NCBI RefSeq assembly: GCF_001025195.1
Contig: NZ_AP012325.1
Coordinates: 2,015,526-2,079,525, forward strand
DNA from: Bifidobacterium catenulatum DSM 16992 = JCM 1194 = LMG 11043
Lineage (GTDB): Bacteria; Actinomycetota; Actinomycetes; Actinomycetales; Bifidobacteriaceae
DNA length: 64,000 nucleotides
Direction of reading: 5' to 3'
Positions 10,541-20,079 of this stretch are shown one piece after another. The translations under genes were made by a program, and so were the position numbers. The notes beneath the pieces were generated by a model. That model had not been told where the DNA came from, ran no database searches, and saw only the letters and a list, made by a program, of their open reading frames with translations. The first letter of the stretch is position 1, and each line of letters begins with the position of its first letter.

Positions 10541-12962
10541 TGTTCAGCTCCCTTGCAGTGCGCCTGTTTGCGGATTGGTTGCGGAAGAAGCCGGCGATAA
10601 CGCCGCCCAATCCGCGGAAGGTGTGGCCGTTGGCGATTTTGACGATGGCGTCGACCATCGCGGAATCGACCATGCCTTGGGTCATCTTGCTCATAGCTCG
10701 CGGAGGCATGTTCAAGATGAACAGGGTATTAAGGTCCGGAGCACCGGTCTTCTGACGGATCTTGGCTTCCTGCTTGGTGAGCATCTTGGCGACGGTACGC
10801 GCCACGAAGCCCTTTGAATCCACCCAAGACATAATCGGATCGTTCACATCGAACGTCACCGGCTTGCCCGGAGCCACAACCTCATGACCAAACAGAGTGG
10901 CCATTTCAGCATCGGTCACTTCCTTGACGTGACCGATGAGGTAATGTCCGAGCGCAACATCTGCGGCAACGGGCTCGATATCACCGGCAACAGTGAGTGG
11001 AATCGAAAGCGGCAGATGCTCGGCGTTGTCGCCCACCATCAGCGTCCACTCGCCGGATTCCGTCTTCCATTCGTTGCAAGCAACGTCGAAGTGACGGAAG
11101 GTGTAACGGTCGAAATCAATGTGCACGCTCTTGCTTTCATGTGCGGCAAGCGAAACCTTGGCGAAGCCCTTGAGTTCGCGATCGGGGCGCAGTACGCCAC
11201 CCTGCGGACCGCGCACATACAGCTGCACAACGGCCGAACCGGCAACGTCGGAATCGTTGCCGACCATCACATCAACGCCCTTTTCACCGGCAGTTGCGGC
11301 GCTGTAGGTGAACTTGGAATAGCTCAGGCCATAGCCGAACGGGAAGCGCACCGGCACACCGGCGGTTTCGTAATAGCGGTAGCCAACGAATGGACCTTCG
11401 CGGTAGATCGCATCGCGGCCGATTGCCGGATACCAACCAGAGCTCGGGCAATCTTCGTAACGCACCGGCCAGGTTTCAGCCAAGTGGCCGGACGGATTGA
11501 CTTCGCCGGTCAGTGCACGTACGGTTGCGGAAGCACCGGCCTGACCGGACAGGCCCACGTAAAGTACTGCGGCAACATCATCGATCCACGGCAGTTCCAC
11601 CGGAGAACCGGCAACAAGCACGATCACGATCGGCTTGCCAATACCCTTCAGCGCCTCAACCAGATCGTTCTGCACCTGCGGAATCGCCATGCTGGAACGG
11701 TCAAGACCTTCGGATTCGCTACGCTCATCAAGACCGACGACCGCAAGCACCACATCCACATCATCCTTACCGGCCAGTGCGACGGCGTCTTCCACAAGCA
11801 CGCGATCAGCCTTGCCTTGACGGTCGTAGCCTTGCTCGTAACCGGCAAGCACCAGGCCTTCAGCGTTCTTGACTTCCTCAAGAATGTTCTCTTCCCTGGT
11901 GGCGTTCACCTTGGAGGAGCCGGATCCCTGGTAACGTGCGGTTGCCGCCATATCGCCAACCACGGCCACGCGAGTACCAGCCTTGAACGGCAAAGTTGCG
12001 TCATCGTTCTTCAACAGCACACTGGAGCCTTCAGCCACCTTGCGCGCCACCTCATGATGAGCCGCTGCGACTTCGTCCTTGAGCAGGTCGTTGCGTCCGA
12101 CGCCGACCAGCTTGGTCGCTGCGGCGATCTTTGCGACTTCTGCGGCACGAGCGTTGATGTCGGCTTCAGACAAAGTCCCAGCCTTGACCGCACCTTCCAG
12201 CTCACGTACGGAAGTAAAGCCCGGAGACGGCATTTCCAGAGAACCGCCGGCCTTGACTGCTGCGACCGCGGAGTTGGATCCGCCCCAATCGGAGACGACC
12301 ATGCCGTCAAAGCCCCATTCGTCGCGCAGAATCTCCTGCAGCAAATGCTTGTTTTCGTGCGCGTAGACGCCGTTGATCTCGTTGTAGGAGGTCATGATGG
12401 TCAGCGGCTTGGCTTCGCGCACTGCGATTTCGAAACCGGTCAAATACAGTTCGCGCATGGTGCGTTCGTCGACCACGGAGTTGCTCGCCTGACGGCGCAG
12501 CTCCTGGCTGTTGACTGCGAAATGCTTCGGGCATGCGGAGATGCCGTTGCTCTGAATGCCGCGAATCAGGCCCGCTGCCATACGCCCGGCGACAATCGGA
12601 TCTTCGGAGTAGTACTCGAAGTTACGTCCGCACAGCGGGTTGCGCTTGATGTTCAAGCCCGGGCCGAGCAGCACGTTCACGTCAAGATCGTGCGCTTCGT
12701 TGCCAAGGGCCTCGCCCATTTCTTCGGCGAGCGCCGGATCCCAAGAATTAGCCACGGTTCCTGCGGTCGGGAAGCAGGTGGCCGGCTTGGATGCGCCAAT
12801 GCCGAGATGGTCACCTTCGCCGAGCTGGCGGCGCACACCGTGAGGGCCGTCACTCATCACGAAGCTGGGGATGTCTGCGCGGTCGTTGCCCCGCGAATCC
12901 CATTCGGATCCACCGGAAAGCATTGCGGCCTTTTCAACGACCGAAAGTTCTTCGAGTTCCAT
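10533..12962 (-). CDS. Glycoside hydrolase family 3 beta-glucosidase
   Basis: 809 residues, no signal peptide, so cytoplasmic. The N-terminal TIM-barrel carries SDGPHG (residues 37-42), KHFAVN (146-151) and VVSDWGG with the catalytic nucleophile Asp225. The alpha/beta sandwich follows and contains the GLDERSESEG-type loop that normally brings the acid/base Glu. After it come FPFGYGLSYSKF and a fibronectin-III-like domain, then about 100 extra residues ending in a hydrophobic/basic tail. It should release glucose from beta-glucosides imported into the cell. Exact substrate (gentiobiose, cellobiose, plant glycosides) cannot be read from the sequence. First gene of a two-gene unit with the overlapping GtrA-like protein. 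Confidence 0.9.
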   Translation of the reverse strand: MELEELSVVEKAAMLSGGSEWDSRGNDRADIPSFVMSDGPHGVRRQLGEGDHLGIGASKPATCFPTAGTVANSWDPALAEEMGEALGNEAHDLDVNVLLGPGLNIKRNPLCGRNFEYYSEDPIVAGRMAAGLIRGIQSNGISACPKHFAVNSQELRRQASNSVVDERTMRELYLTGFEIAVREAKPLTIMTSYNEINGVYAHENKHLLQEILRDEWGFDGMVVSDWGGSNSAVAAVKAGGSLEMPSPGFTSVRELEGAVKAGTLSEADINARAAEVAKIAAATKLVGVGRNDLLKDEVAAAHHEVARKVAEGSSVLLKNDDATLPFKAGTRVAVVGDMAATARYQGSGSSKVNATREENILEEVKNAEGLVLAGYEQGYDRQGKADRVLVEDAVALAGKDDVDVVLAVVGLDERSESEGLDRSSMAIPQVQNDLVEALKGIGKPIVIVLVAGSPVELPWIDDVAAVLYVGLSGQAGASATVRALTGEVNPSGHLAETWPVRYEDCPSSGWYPAIGRDAIYREGPFVGYRYYETAGVPVRFPFGYGLSYSKFTYSAATAGEKGVDVMVGNDSDVAGSAVVQLYVRGPQGGVLRPDRELKGFAKVSLAAHESKSVHIDFDRYTFRHFDVACNEWKTESGEWTLMVGDNAEHLPLSIPLTVAGDIEPVAADVALGHYLIGHVKEVTDAEMATLFGHEVVAPGKPVTFDVNDPIMSWVDSKGFVARTVAKMLTKQEAKIRQKTGAPDLNTLFILNMPPRAMSKMTQGMVDSAMVDAIVKIANGHTFRGLGGVIAGFFRNQSANRRTARELNND

Positions 12963-13228
12963 TGGTTCTCCCTTGCACTAAGCACGTCGCAAACCCGCTT
13001 CGCCAAGTCTGTATTGCTTGGCTCCACTGTGGTTTTTCTTGCGATTTTCCCGCTGCCGCACCGCGCCGCATCGTGCCGTACCGCATGCAGGTTTTCGCCG
13101 CTAGTTTGATTGAACCAGCTTTCGCCACACCACCACCGCGGTATTACACAACCTGTCGTTTTGCCCGCACAATCGGATATTTCTAAACTGATTTCGGAAT
13201 CAAAGGAACTCACATGGCAGATACGTTT

Positions 13229-13930
13229 TTACCGCTCCCCCGCGCTTTCGTATGCGTTCCATACACACCATACGGCGTAGGAAATGAACGGACAGATGGT
13301 GGCGGAAATAATCACGTCGGTCGGATAGTGTAAGCCGAGCAGCAATCGCGAACAGGCGACCGCCACGACAAGCGCGACAGCACCGATGATCGTCCTGCGG
13401 AGAAACACCCGTCTTCTGTTTGCACGCCCGTCATCTTCTCCGTCGGGGAAGCATTTGCGCGCGAAATTACGCACGGTAAGAATCATCATGACCGATACGA
13501 TCACCGCGGCTGCCGTGTGACCACTCGGAAAACTTGGATCGCCCGGCAACAGACCATTGCCGACAGACGTGATCGGACGGGGGCGTTCGACCAGCCATTT
13601 GACGCCGGTCACGTACAGTATCGGCGCCGCCGACACGACGACATCGCGGATGACGACGCGCCTGCTGCCGGTAATACGCAAATCGACAGCGGCGAGCGCG
13701 GCGACGATTGCGATGCAGCCTACCGTTGAAAACAAGTACGCAAGTATCGTGGAGCAGTCGCGCAACCCTTCTGGCAGCGCCGCTAAAGCCTGCAAAATAT
13801 TGGTTTCACGCATTGTTGCGATTGCAGAATCGCGCAGCGCGACGCCAATCATAGGCACAATGCCGCACAATATGGCGGTTGCGATTACCACAGCCGCCGT
13901 CCTCGCGATACTTCCGTTCTTCATATGCAT
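13229..13930 (-). CDS. PAP2-family membrane phosphatase
   Basis: 233 residues from the ATG at 13930. An open frame continues upstream to 14710, but it runs antisense through the GNAT gene and has no membrane or family features, so I cut it here. The three phosphatase motifs are all present: KWLVERPRP, PSGHTAAA and SRLLLGLHYPTDV, with the catalytic His of the third motif. Several hydrophobic spans place it in the membrane, as in undecaprenyl-diphosphate or phosphatidylglycerol-phosphate phosphatases. The ribosome site is weak (CTGGAATT), so 13924 is an alternative start. Divergent from the GNAT gene across about 210 nt. Confidence 0.82.
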   Translation of the reverse strand: MHMKNGSIARTAAVVIATAILCGIVPMIGVALRDSAIATMRETNILQALAALPEGLRDCSTILAYLFSTVGCIAIVAALAAVDLRITGSRRVVIRDVVVSAAPILYVTGVKWLVERPRPITSVGNGLLPGDPSFPSGHTAAAVIVSVMMILTVRNFARKCFPDGEDDGRANRRRVFLRRTIIGAVALVVAVACSRLLLGLHYPTDVIISATICPFISYAVWCVWNAYESAGER

Positions 13931-14143
13931 AATTCCAGTTAAGCACAGTTCACTGTGCCGTCGCCATGTGTTCACATCCGGGATATCCCCGAAAATCGGC
14001 GGATTATCCTTCAGGATGCTTCCACGGCTTCCCTGACACGCGCGCTGCAAACGGCCGTGCAACGCAAATATGGCATACCCGCACAGAAAATACCGTGAAC
14101 GATGCGAGAATCGGAGTTGACGTTCAAGAAAAAAGAAGGAAAT

Positions 14144-14581
14144 ATGACCGAACCGATAGCAATGACCATACGCCATATGAAAATCGAGGATTATCCGCTG
14201 GTATACGAACTGTGGATACGATGCACAGGTTTCACTATGAGAGATATAGACGATTGCAAGGATGCGATAAAGACATTTCTCGAACGCAATCCCAACACCT
14301 GTTTCGTAGCCGAGGACGATGGCGGAAAGATCATTGGCGCGATTCTTGCCGGCCACGACGGAAGACGGTCGCGCATCTACCACACGGCAGTCGACCCCGA
14401 CGCGCGCGGTAGAGGCATTGGCTCGATTTTGGTGGGCCGCGTGGTTGAAACGCTTCGTGCGATCGGCCTGCCGAAAGTCGCTGTCGGAGTGCCCGCAGAC
14501 AACGATGCCGGCAACGATTTCTGGGAACGTCAAGGCTTTGCAGTCCGTGATGATTTGGTTTATCGAGAACTGCCGTTGTAA
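14144..14581 (+). CDS. GNAT-family N-acetyltransferase
   Basis: 145 residues starting at ATG 14144, with an AGAAGGA ribosome site 3 nt upstream. An earlier in-frame ATG at 14102 lacks one. The acetyl-CoA loop is seen as TAVDPDARGRGIGSIL (R-G-R-G-I-G), followed by a helix and VGVPADNDAGNDFWERQGF, the usual last GNAT segments. The order of strands resembles YpeA/RimI-like acetyltransferases. The acceptor (protein or small molecule) is not determinable. Transcribed toward the ABC operon and separated from it by a large hairpin. Confidence 0.85.
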   Translation: MTEPIAMTIRHMKIEDYPLVYELWIRCTGFTMRDIDDCKDAIKTFLERNPNTCFVAEDDGGKIIGAILAGHDGRRSRIYHTAVDPDARGRGIGSILVGRVVETLRAIGLPKVAVGVPADNDAGNDFWERQGFAVRDDLVYRELPL

Positions 14582-14602
14582 TAACGAACCATCCACGATG
14601 CC

Positions 14603-14655
14603 GCGGCCCAACGCGTTCATTGCGTGGCGCAACAGCCACGCGTCAAGAGGGCCGC
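14603..14655. terminator. Multi-stem hairpin between convergent genes
   Basis: GCGGCCC (14603-14609) pairs with GGGCCGC (14649-14655), ACGCG (14610-14614) with CGCGT (14639-14643), and CGTGGC pairs with GCCACG inside. It sits in the 145-nt gap between the convergent GNAT and ABC ATPase genes and could stop transcription in either direction. There is no clear T run. Confidence 0.45.
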
Positions 14656-14726
14656 CGCGATGGAAGTCCGAGAGGCCATCGATGGTGAATGCTATTCGGA
14701 CGGAAGACACGGTCTATGCGAGCGAG

Positions 14727-15362
14727 CTATGCCTTGGCTAGCTTCTTATGTCTGAGAGTGTAAACGGCATCGGCGGAATCGGCGACGCGCTTGGAATGCG
14801 TCACCACAATGACACATTTACCGAGTTGATGAGCGGCCTGCCGCAAAAGATCAATCACCTCATCAGTCATTTCTGGATCCAGGCTGCCAGTCGGCTCATC
14901 CGCCAGAATCGCACGGCCGGGCGCCACTAGGGCGCGGCCGACCGCCACCCGCTGGCGTTGGCCGCCCGACAAGTGCATGATGTTGCGCTTCGATTCCTCA
15001 CGGCTCAGCCCCAGATCCTCGAGGATCTTCATATCGGCCTTGGGATTGACCAAGCGAAGATTCTCTTCGGGGGTGAGATAGTCGATCAGATTATGGTCCT
15101 GGAACACCAAGGACACGTGCTCGCGACGGTGCTTTGAGTAACCCGTCGTAGCTATATCCTTGCCCTCAAAACGAACCACTCCATCAGAGGGGGCATCCAG
15201 ACCGGCCAACAGAGACAACAAAGTGCTCTTCCCCGCTCCCGATGGGCCGGTTATCGCATACATCTTTCCGGATTCGAAATCTGCGTTCACGTCCGAAAGA
15301 ACGCGAATCTTCGCCGCGCCGTATGAGTAATTGACATGGTCCAATTGCAGACAGATAGTCAT
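14727..15362 (-). CDS. ABC transporter ATP-binding protein (MacB/LolD type)
   Basis: 211 residues with Walker A GPSGAGKS (39-46), a Q-loop in VFQDHN, signature LSGGQ (131-135), Walker B ILADEP (152-157) and an H-loop in VVTHS. This is the compact ATPase class that partners FtsX-like permeases. It is the last gene of a three-gene unit with the two permeases upstream (12-nt gap), so the complex is probably a heterodimer of permeases with an ATPase dimer. Such MacB-like systems export peptides or toxins or work as sensors of cell-wall antibiotics. No histidine kinase gene is adjacent, which leaves the substrate open. Confidence 0.9.
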   Translation of the reverse strand: MTICLQLDHVNYSYGAAKIRVLSDVNADFESGKMYAITGPSGAGKSTLLSLLAGLDAPSDGVVRFEGKDIATTGYSKHRREHVSLVFQDHNLIDYLTPEENLRLVNPKADMKILEDLGLSREESKRNIMHLSGGQRQRVAVGRALVAPGRAILADEPTGSLDPEMTDEVIDLLRQAAHQLGKCVIVVTHSKRVADSADAVYTLRHKKLAKA

Positions 15363-15374
15363 GATTAATATCTC

Positions 15375-16598
15375 CTAACGCATAGAGGAAAGAATGGATT
15401 TCGGGGATTTGGCCAGCACTGCGGCGCACGACACGGCAAGCGCGATTGCGATGACCGCGCATCCGAGCAGCAGAATGAGTAGCGTCTGTTCTGGCGGCAG
15501 AGTCTCCACCTGCAATGATTCAAGAGGCGCGACTCCCGAATCGTGCAGTAGGAGTGAGGACACGTATCCAGACAATAGAGAGCCTGTGCCCAGCGAGCAC
15601 AGGGCGGCAACCACAGCCATGAGACCGGTTTCGATTGCGAACTGGGCGATAATCTGCATCTTACCAATGCCGAGAGCCAGAAGGGTGCCTATTTCATGGA
15701 TACGTGAGCGGATCCAGAAGACAAGCGCCATGCCCAGTACCAACACATCAGCCAGGCAAACGGACAACAGCACCATGCGGACCAGATCGCGCACCGTTTC
15801 CACTGACTGCAGCACGCCGGAAAGCCGCGCCGAGTCATCGGTGACGCCATACTTGCTTCCAGCGATTTTTTTCGCTTGGGCCATTGCGGCGGAAAGAGTC
15901 TGCGGATTATCTGAAAGGCACCGGATCGTGCCGACCCGTTCCTCTCCAGTCAGCGCGGAAACCACTTGAACGCCCGAATAGATAAGATTCTCCGACGCGT
16001 CCGATGGCATAGGGCTCTGTGCCTGCACATTGCCAGAGAAGATTCCGGCCACGCGAACGGTGGAATCGCGGTCTTCCTGACTGAGCTGGAATGTTGATCC
16101 CACCGATAATCCATTCTCACGTGCAAAATCCCGGTGAATCAGTACGTTCCGGCCATTACCTGAAATGTGGTGTCCTTGTTCCAACCGGTACAGACCGCTT
16201 TGGAACTCTTCGGACAACGAGGAGTCAGTGGTGCCCAGCACGCTGACCTGCGTGGATAGACCGGAATCCAGTCGAGGACCATGTTCGGGGACAACCGGAT
16301 GCGCGCCATCCACCCCTGCCAGGGTCTTACGCTCGTAAACGGTTTTTCTTACGCCGGGGATGCGCGAGAACCGGCTCGCTTCCTTTAGACTTGCAGGATT
16401 CTCGCCTGTGTCGACGGTAAAACCTATTCCCATGCTTCTGCCGATATCGTCGGACATTCCCTGAAGCGCCGTTGACACTCCGACCTGAGCCACAAGACTG
16501 GTGAAAACCATCAGCATCAACAGTCCGATGATTCCGCTGCGTACCGGTTTACGTACGATTGCCAGCGTGGCACGCTTCCACACGTTCATGCCCATCAT
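15375..16598 (-). CDS. ABC transporter permease, FtsX/MacB-like (second)
   Basis: 407 residues from the ATG at 16598, whose ATGA overlaps the TGA of the upstream permease. The longer open frame to 16661 lies inside that gene and is rejected. There is one N-terminal transmembrane segment (after RKPVRSG), a large extracytoplasmic domain of about 250 residues, and three C-terminal membrane helices with the FtsX motif region (LLALGIGKMQIIAQF). It pairs with the first permease and the ATPase. The overlap indicates translational coupling. Confidence 0.87.
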   Translation of the reverse strand: MMGMNVWKRATLAIVRKPVRSGIIGLLMLMVFTSLVAQVGVSTALQGMSDDIGRSMGIGFTVDTGENPASLKEASRFSRIPGVRKTVYERKTLAGVDGAHPVVPEHGPRLDSGLSTQVSVLGTTDSSLSEEFQSGLYRLEQGHHISGNGRNVLIHRDFARENGLSVGSTFQLSQEDRDSTVRVAGIFSGNVQAQSPMPSDASENLIYSGVQVVSALTGEERVGTIRCLSDNPQTLSAAMAQAKKIAGSKYGVTDDSARLSGVLQSVETVRDLVRMVLLSVCLADVLVLGMALVFWIRSRIHEIGTLLALGIGKMQIIAQFAIETGLMAVVAALCSLGTGSLLSGYVSSLLLHDSGVAPLESLQVETLPPEQTLLILLLGCAVIAIALAVSCAAVLAKSPKSILSSMR

Positions 16599-17962
16599 CG
16601 GAGCTCCGACAGGCTTCGTGGCGACTTGCGCAGCATCGGTATGCACGATATGGCAACGCATACCAGCATCACCGCCAGCAGGCCGAGCGATACATACAGT
16701 ACGGCGGTTGTGTCGATTGATACCGTGAGCGAATCCAAGGTGCGAACCGACATATTGGACTCAAGATCGCCGCCGACCTGTCCCATGCTGCTCAGCTCCT
16801 TCGCCGCGGAGGCGTTCACGGAACGGAGGGCCGAAGTGCCAAGCCATTGGGCCATTCCTCGTGCGCACAACCATCCGAAGACCAGGGACGGCAGGCCGAT
16901 CAGAATCATCTCGGTTAGATATTGGGCGATCAGGGATGGCTTGCCGATGCCGAGGGACACCAATACGCCCATCTCCTGACGTCGGTCGTTCATCCACAGT
17001 AAGAGCATGAGACTGAGAACTATCACGGCCGAAATAGTCACGCCGATCAAAGCGCTGCGCATCATGGAACGCACACCTCGGGCGGCATTCAGCATGCTCG
17101 ACGTATATTGGTCATTGCGCGTGATCTGGTAGTTATTCCAATCCACTGGAAGCTTCTTCGCCTCTTCCATGGTTTTCTCCACGTCGACGCCCTTGTCCAG
17201 AACGAAAGTGGCATCCTGGTATATTTCCTTACCGGCCTTGTACTGGTACAGAGTACTTGTAGTGTCCAAATCGGTGTACACAGTGTTAGAGGTGAGTTCC
17301 GCGCGGCTGGATACCTTTCTGTCGCTGTCTCCTTTGAATATTCCAACGATGGTGGTTTTGACAGTTGCCGTCGAATGCGACTCATTGTCGGCATCATATG
17401 GATTGGCCTTGAGCGTGAGGGTATCGCCGACTTTAAGCCCATTGGTTTTGGCGAGATCCTCATGGACCATCGACATATGCTTATCGGATGCCTTGAGATG
17501 ACGTCCTTCGACCATGCCGAGCGTGTGAGACGTGAACACATTGAGTTTTGCCGAATCGTTTGTGCCTATGACGTTGGCCGTATTGCCGAACTGCTGTTCT
17601 TTCTCCGCATCGTAATCATCGCCGCCGGGGACCTTCACCACGCTGGCTCCCACGAGATCGGCGGTGGCGTTCTGCCTGACCATGTACGAGTCAACCCCGG
17701 ACATCTTCGAGATTCGTTGCACATCAGCGGGACGAACCATTCCGCCTCCGCGAGGTGTCAGCATGCTGCCTTGCAGGTTACTGGCCAGCACGAATCCGCC
17801 AACCGCCTGTTTCTCAATCTGTCCAGCCTCATGTTGAGCTGCCTGAGAAACTGCGGTCGCGGACAGCATACTCGCCGTTATGATGGTCAGGACAATGAAC
17901 AGCACCGCGGTGCGCACTCGTTTTCTGAGCACATAGCGCGCCGCCCGTGAGATGAATGTCAT
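16595..17962 (-). CDS. ABC transporter permease, FtsX/MacB-like (first)
   Basis: 455 residues from the ATG at 17962, preceded by a CAGGGGG ribosome site. The open frame extends to 18034 without support. The topology is the same as its neighbour: N-terminal helix after RKRVRTAV, a large outer domain, then three helices beginning at SALIGVTISAVIVL, with the conserved LVSLGIGKPSLIAQYL segment. First gene of the operon. The 286-nt gap upstream should hold the promoter, but I could not identify convincing -35/-10 boxes. Confidence 0.87.
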   Translation of the reverse strand: MTFISRAARYVLRKRVRTAVLFIVLTIITASMLSATAVSQAAQHEAGQIEKQAVGGFVLASNLQGSMLTPRGGGMVRPADVQRISKMSGVDSYMVRQNATADLVGASVVKVPGGDDYDAEKEQQFGNTANVIGTNDSAKLNVFTSHTLGMVEGRHLKASDKHMSMVHEDLAKTNGLKVGDTLTLKANPYDADNESHSTATVKTTIVGIFKGDSDRKVSSRAELTSNTVYTDLDTTSTLYQYKAGKEIYQDATFVLDKGVDVEKTMEEAKKLPVDWNNYQITRNDQYTSSMLNAARGVRSMMRSALIGVTISAVIVLSLMLLLWMNDRRQEMGVLVSLGIGKPSLIAQYLTEMILIGLPSLVFGWLCARGMAQWLGTSALRSVNASAAKELSSMGQVGGDLESNMSVRTLDSLTVSIDTTAVLYVSLGLLAVMLVCVAISCIPMLRKSPRSLSELR

Positions 17963-18183
17963 TAATACCCCCTGTAAAGCTGGGACCTTCTCATCCGAAA
18001 CAATGAAATCTAATTCGATTCTTCGATTGGCCATTCACGAAAATACATGGTGCACCTCAGAACATGGCAAGATATGCCTTGAGCGAAAAAGCGAAACAAC
18101 ATTGGTTGCATTATGCTCCGGGGCATCTGTCGTTTTGTTCATTTGACAAACTTTGAGCGGTTATAAAACAGTGCATATACCAA

Positions 18184-18213
18184 TGGAGGCCCCAACCGAA
18201 ATTGGGGCCTCCA
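18184..18213 (-). terminator. Hairpin terminator after lacS
   Basis: A perfect 12-bp inverted repeat (18184-18195 with 18202-18213, arms beginning TGGAGGCC) with a 6-nt loop starts 36 nt beyond the lacS stop. There is no strong T run on the minus strand. Confidence 0.65.
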
Positions 18214-18248
18214 TCAGAGAGAAAGGAAGGAGTGGCAAGTATTGGTTA

Positions 18249-19769
18249 TTACTCAGTCAGAGTCTTAGCCTTCTCGTTGACGGCTTCAACCGTCTCGACC
18301 GTCTTGGCTTCCTCATCGGAGACCTCACCGGCCGTGAGCTTGGCTTCGAGCTGCTCGACGATTTCGGCGTGCATCTTCTCGCTGATCTTCACCTTGAAGG
18401 TGAACACCAGCAGGCTGAGCACAATCAGAACGAGCGGCACATAGAAGGCGCAGACTTCGAAGGTGTGGATGTTCGCAGGGGTCATATCGGCTGCAGTGGC
18501 GCTGCCGGTCATACCTGCCGCGACGGCGATGAAGCCGGTGATGCCGTTCGACAGAGCGCCACCGATCTTGTCGAGCATCGGGCGGACGGACAGAGTGACG
18601 GCCTCGTTACGCTTACCGTTCTTCAGCTGGCCGTATTCGATGGAGTCGGTCAGGGAGAGGATGGCGGTCATCTGGATGAGCGTGCCCGGCACGTAGAAGA
18701 GCACCAGTGCGATGAACACCACGACGATGTTGGTGGAGAAAAGACCCAGCAGAACGTAAGCGACAATCATGGAGATCATGCCACTGATGTACAGGTAGCG
18801 GCGTGGGATGCGCTTGTTCAGAATCGGGTACAGCGGAGCCATGATGAGGCCGGCCACCAGTGCGATGACGCCGGTCGCAGAGAAGGCAGCCTGGTTGTCG
18901 AGCACGAACTTGAACAGGAAGAGGAGCACGCCGGTGGTGGCCACGTTGGCGATGGCGTACAGCAGGTAGGACAGGGCGACCCACAGCAGCTGGTCGTTCT
19001 GGAACAGTGCCTTGAACGCCTCGAGCGGGTTGCCGTTCTTCTGGGCCTTGGCGCGCAGGGCGCTGGTGCTTTCCTTGGTGCCGAAGGCAACGGTCCAAGC
19101 AGTGAGGATGCCGAGCAGCATAACGATGATGCCGAATGCGGTCCAGCCGCTCTGGCTTTCGGCATGCTTGCCGGTGAACATGTAGCTGAAGTAGGTGACA
19201 ATCGGGATAACGACGATAGTGATGCCGTTGTAGCCGATGGAACCGGTGAAAGATCCCAGAGAGGTGTAGGCGGAACGCTCATGAGAGTCGGAGGACAGCG
19301 CCGGAATCATGCCCCAGTAGGAGATGTCACGCAGGGAGTAGAACACGTCGAGCACGACGAAGGTGATGACGAACAGCACGATGAACAGCGTGGTGTTGAC
19401 ATTCACCAGACCGAACATGCCGCTGAAGACGATGGCGAGCAGCACGGCCGAGACAGCACCGCCGATGAACTGCCAGGGACGGAAGCGTCCCCACTTGGTG
19501 GTGGTGTTGTCGACGATGTTGCCCAGCAATGGGTCGATGAAGATCTCTGCAATACGGATAATCACCACAAGGCTGGTGATGACGCCGATGAGCTTGGCCG
19601 CCAGCGCCTTGTCGACGCCAGAGAACAGGCAGCTGGTCACGTACACAACGAAGTACGTACTCATAGCGTTGTAGAAGGCAGACTGACCCAAGTTACCGCA
19701 TGCGTAGGCGATGCGCTGGCCGAGCTTCCCCTTGCGGGCTCCACCGTCCGCGGCTGTTGCGTTGCTCAT
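18249..19769 (-). CDS. lacS: Lactose/galactoside permease, GPH (LacS) family
   Basis: 506 residues with about twelve membrane spans. Family marks are the N-terminal YACGNLGQSAFYNAMSTYF, DPLLGNIVDNTTTKWGRFRPW (cation/sugar motif with Asp-Pro and Lys-Trp-Gly-Arg) and DSIEYGQLKNGKRNEA near the C-terminus, all typical of glycoside-pentoside-hexuronide:cation symporters. It ends in an acidic tail of about 55 residues and lacks the IIA phosphotransfer domain found in streptococcal LacS. Divergent from the lacZ gene across 310 nt, so lactose is the most likely substrate. Confidence 0.9.
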   Translation of the reverse strand: MSNATAADGGARKGKLGQRIAYACGNLGQSAFYNAMSTYFVVYVTSCLFSGVDKALAAKLIGVITSLVVIIRIAEIFIDPLLGNIVDNTTTKWGRFRPWQFIGGAVSAVLLAIVFSGMFGLVNVNTTLFIVLFVITFVVLDVFYSLRDISYWGMIPALSSDSHERSAYTSLGSFTGSIGYNGITIVVIPIVTYFSYMFTGKHAESQSGWTAFGIIVMLLGILTAWTVAFGTKESTSALRAKAQKNGNPLEAFKALFQNDQLLWVALSYLLYAIANVATTGVLLFLFKFVLDNQAAFSATGVIALVAGLIMAPLYPILNKRIPRRYLYISGMISMIVAYVLLGLFSTNIVVVFIALVLFYVPGTLIQMTAILSLTDSIEYGQLKNGKRNEAVTLSVRPMLDKIGGALSNGITGFIAVAAGMTGSATAADMTPANIHTFEVCAFYVPLVLIVLSLLVFTFKVKISEKMHAEIVEQLEAKLTAGEVSDEEAKTVETVEAVNEKAKTLTE

Positions 19770-19833
19770 TTTTCTTCTCCTCTAAGATAGTTGGAGCTTA
19801 GATCACCCATTGATCTTGTATTGCAACTATACG

Positions 19834-19848
19834 CCGTTTTATAAACGG
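19834..19848. promoter_or_regulatory. Operator-like palindrome in the lacS promoter
   Basis: Arms CCGTTT and AAACGG around a TAT centre. On the minus strand it lies in the 18-nt spacer between a TTTACT -35 and a TATAGT -10, where a bound repressor would block lacS. Half-site and size fit a LacI/GalR-family operator. Confidence 0.5.
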
Positions 19849-19849
19849 A

Positions 19850-20009
19850 AGTAAAAAACATTAGTAATCAAGGCTTTTACCGGCGTGTTGCAGCAGTTTT
19901 CATAACGCAAAACCTATCCGTCACCGGCTTAAACATATTTGTGAGAGTGCTTGAAAAACAGAGGAAACCGTGGCGGTAAATACGATTTGCTTTTTCAGTA
20001 AAAAACATT
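19850..20009 (+). repeat. Direct repeat AGTAAAAAACATT in the lacS-lacZ intergenic region
   Basis: Two identical 13-nt copies at 19850-19862 and 19997-20009. They lie 80 and 70 nt from the lacS and lacZ start codons and are followed by related A/T-rich sequence. The second copy overlaps the spacer of the lacZ promoter, so it may be a binding site. The remainder of the 310-nt gap shows no gene. Confidence 0.5.
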
Positions 20010-20015
20010 TATCAT
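19987..20015 (+). promoter_or_regulatory. Probable lacZ promoter
   Basis: TTGCTT (19987-19992), a 17-nt spacer, and TATCAT (20010-20015), 64 nt before the lacZ ATG. Confidence 0.5.
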
Positions 20016-20079
20016 TACCAGTAAAGGAAGTTTAGCTTCCACATCATTCACAACGAAGTAATGAAAGAAAGCAGGAAAC

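Noticed and set aside
13931..14710. Upstream extension of the PAP2 frame to 14710
   Set aside because: It runs antisense through the GNAT gene and adds no membrane or catalytic features.
18153..19790. 545-codon plus-strand frame over lacS
   Set aside because: It is the His/Asp/Glu-rich shadow of a membrane-protein gene.
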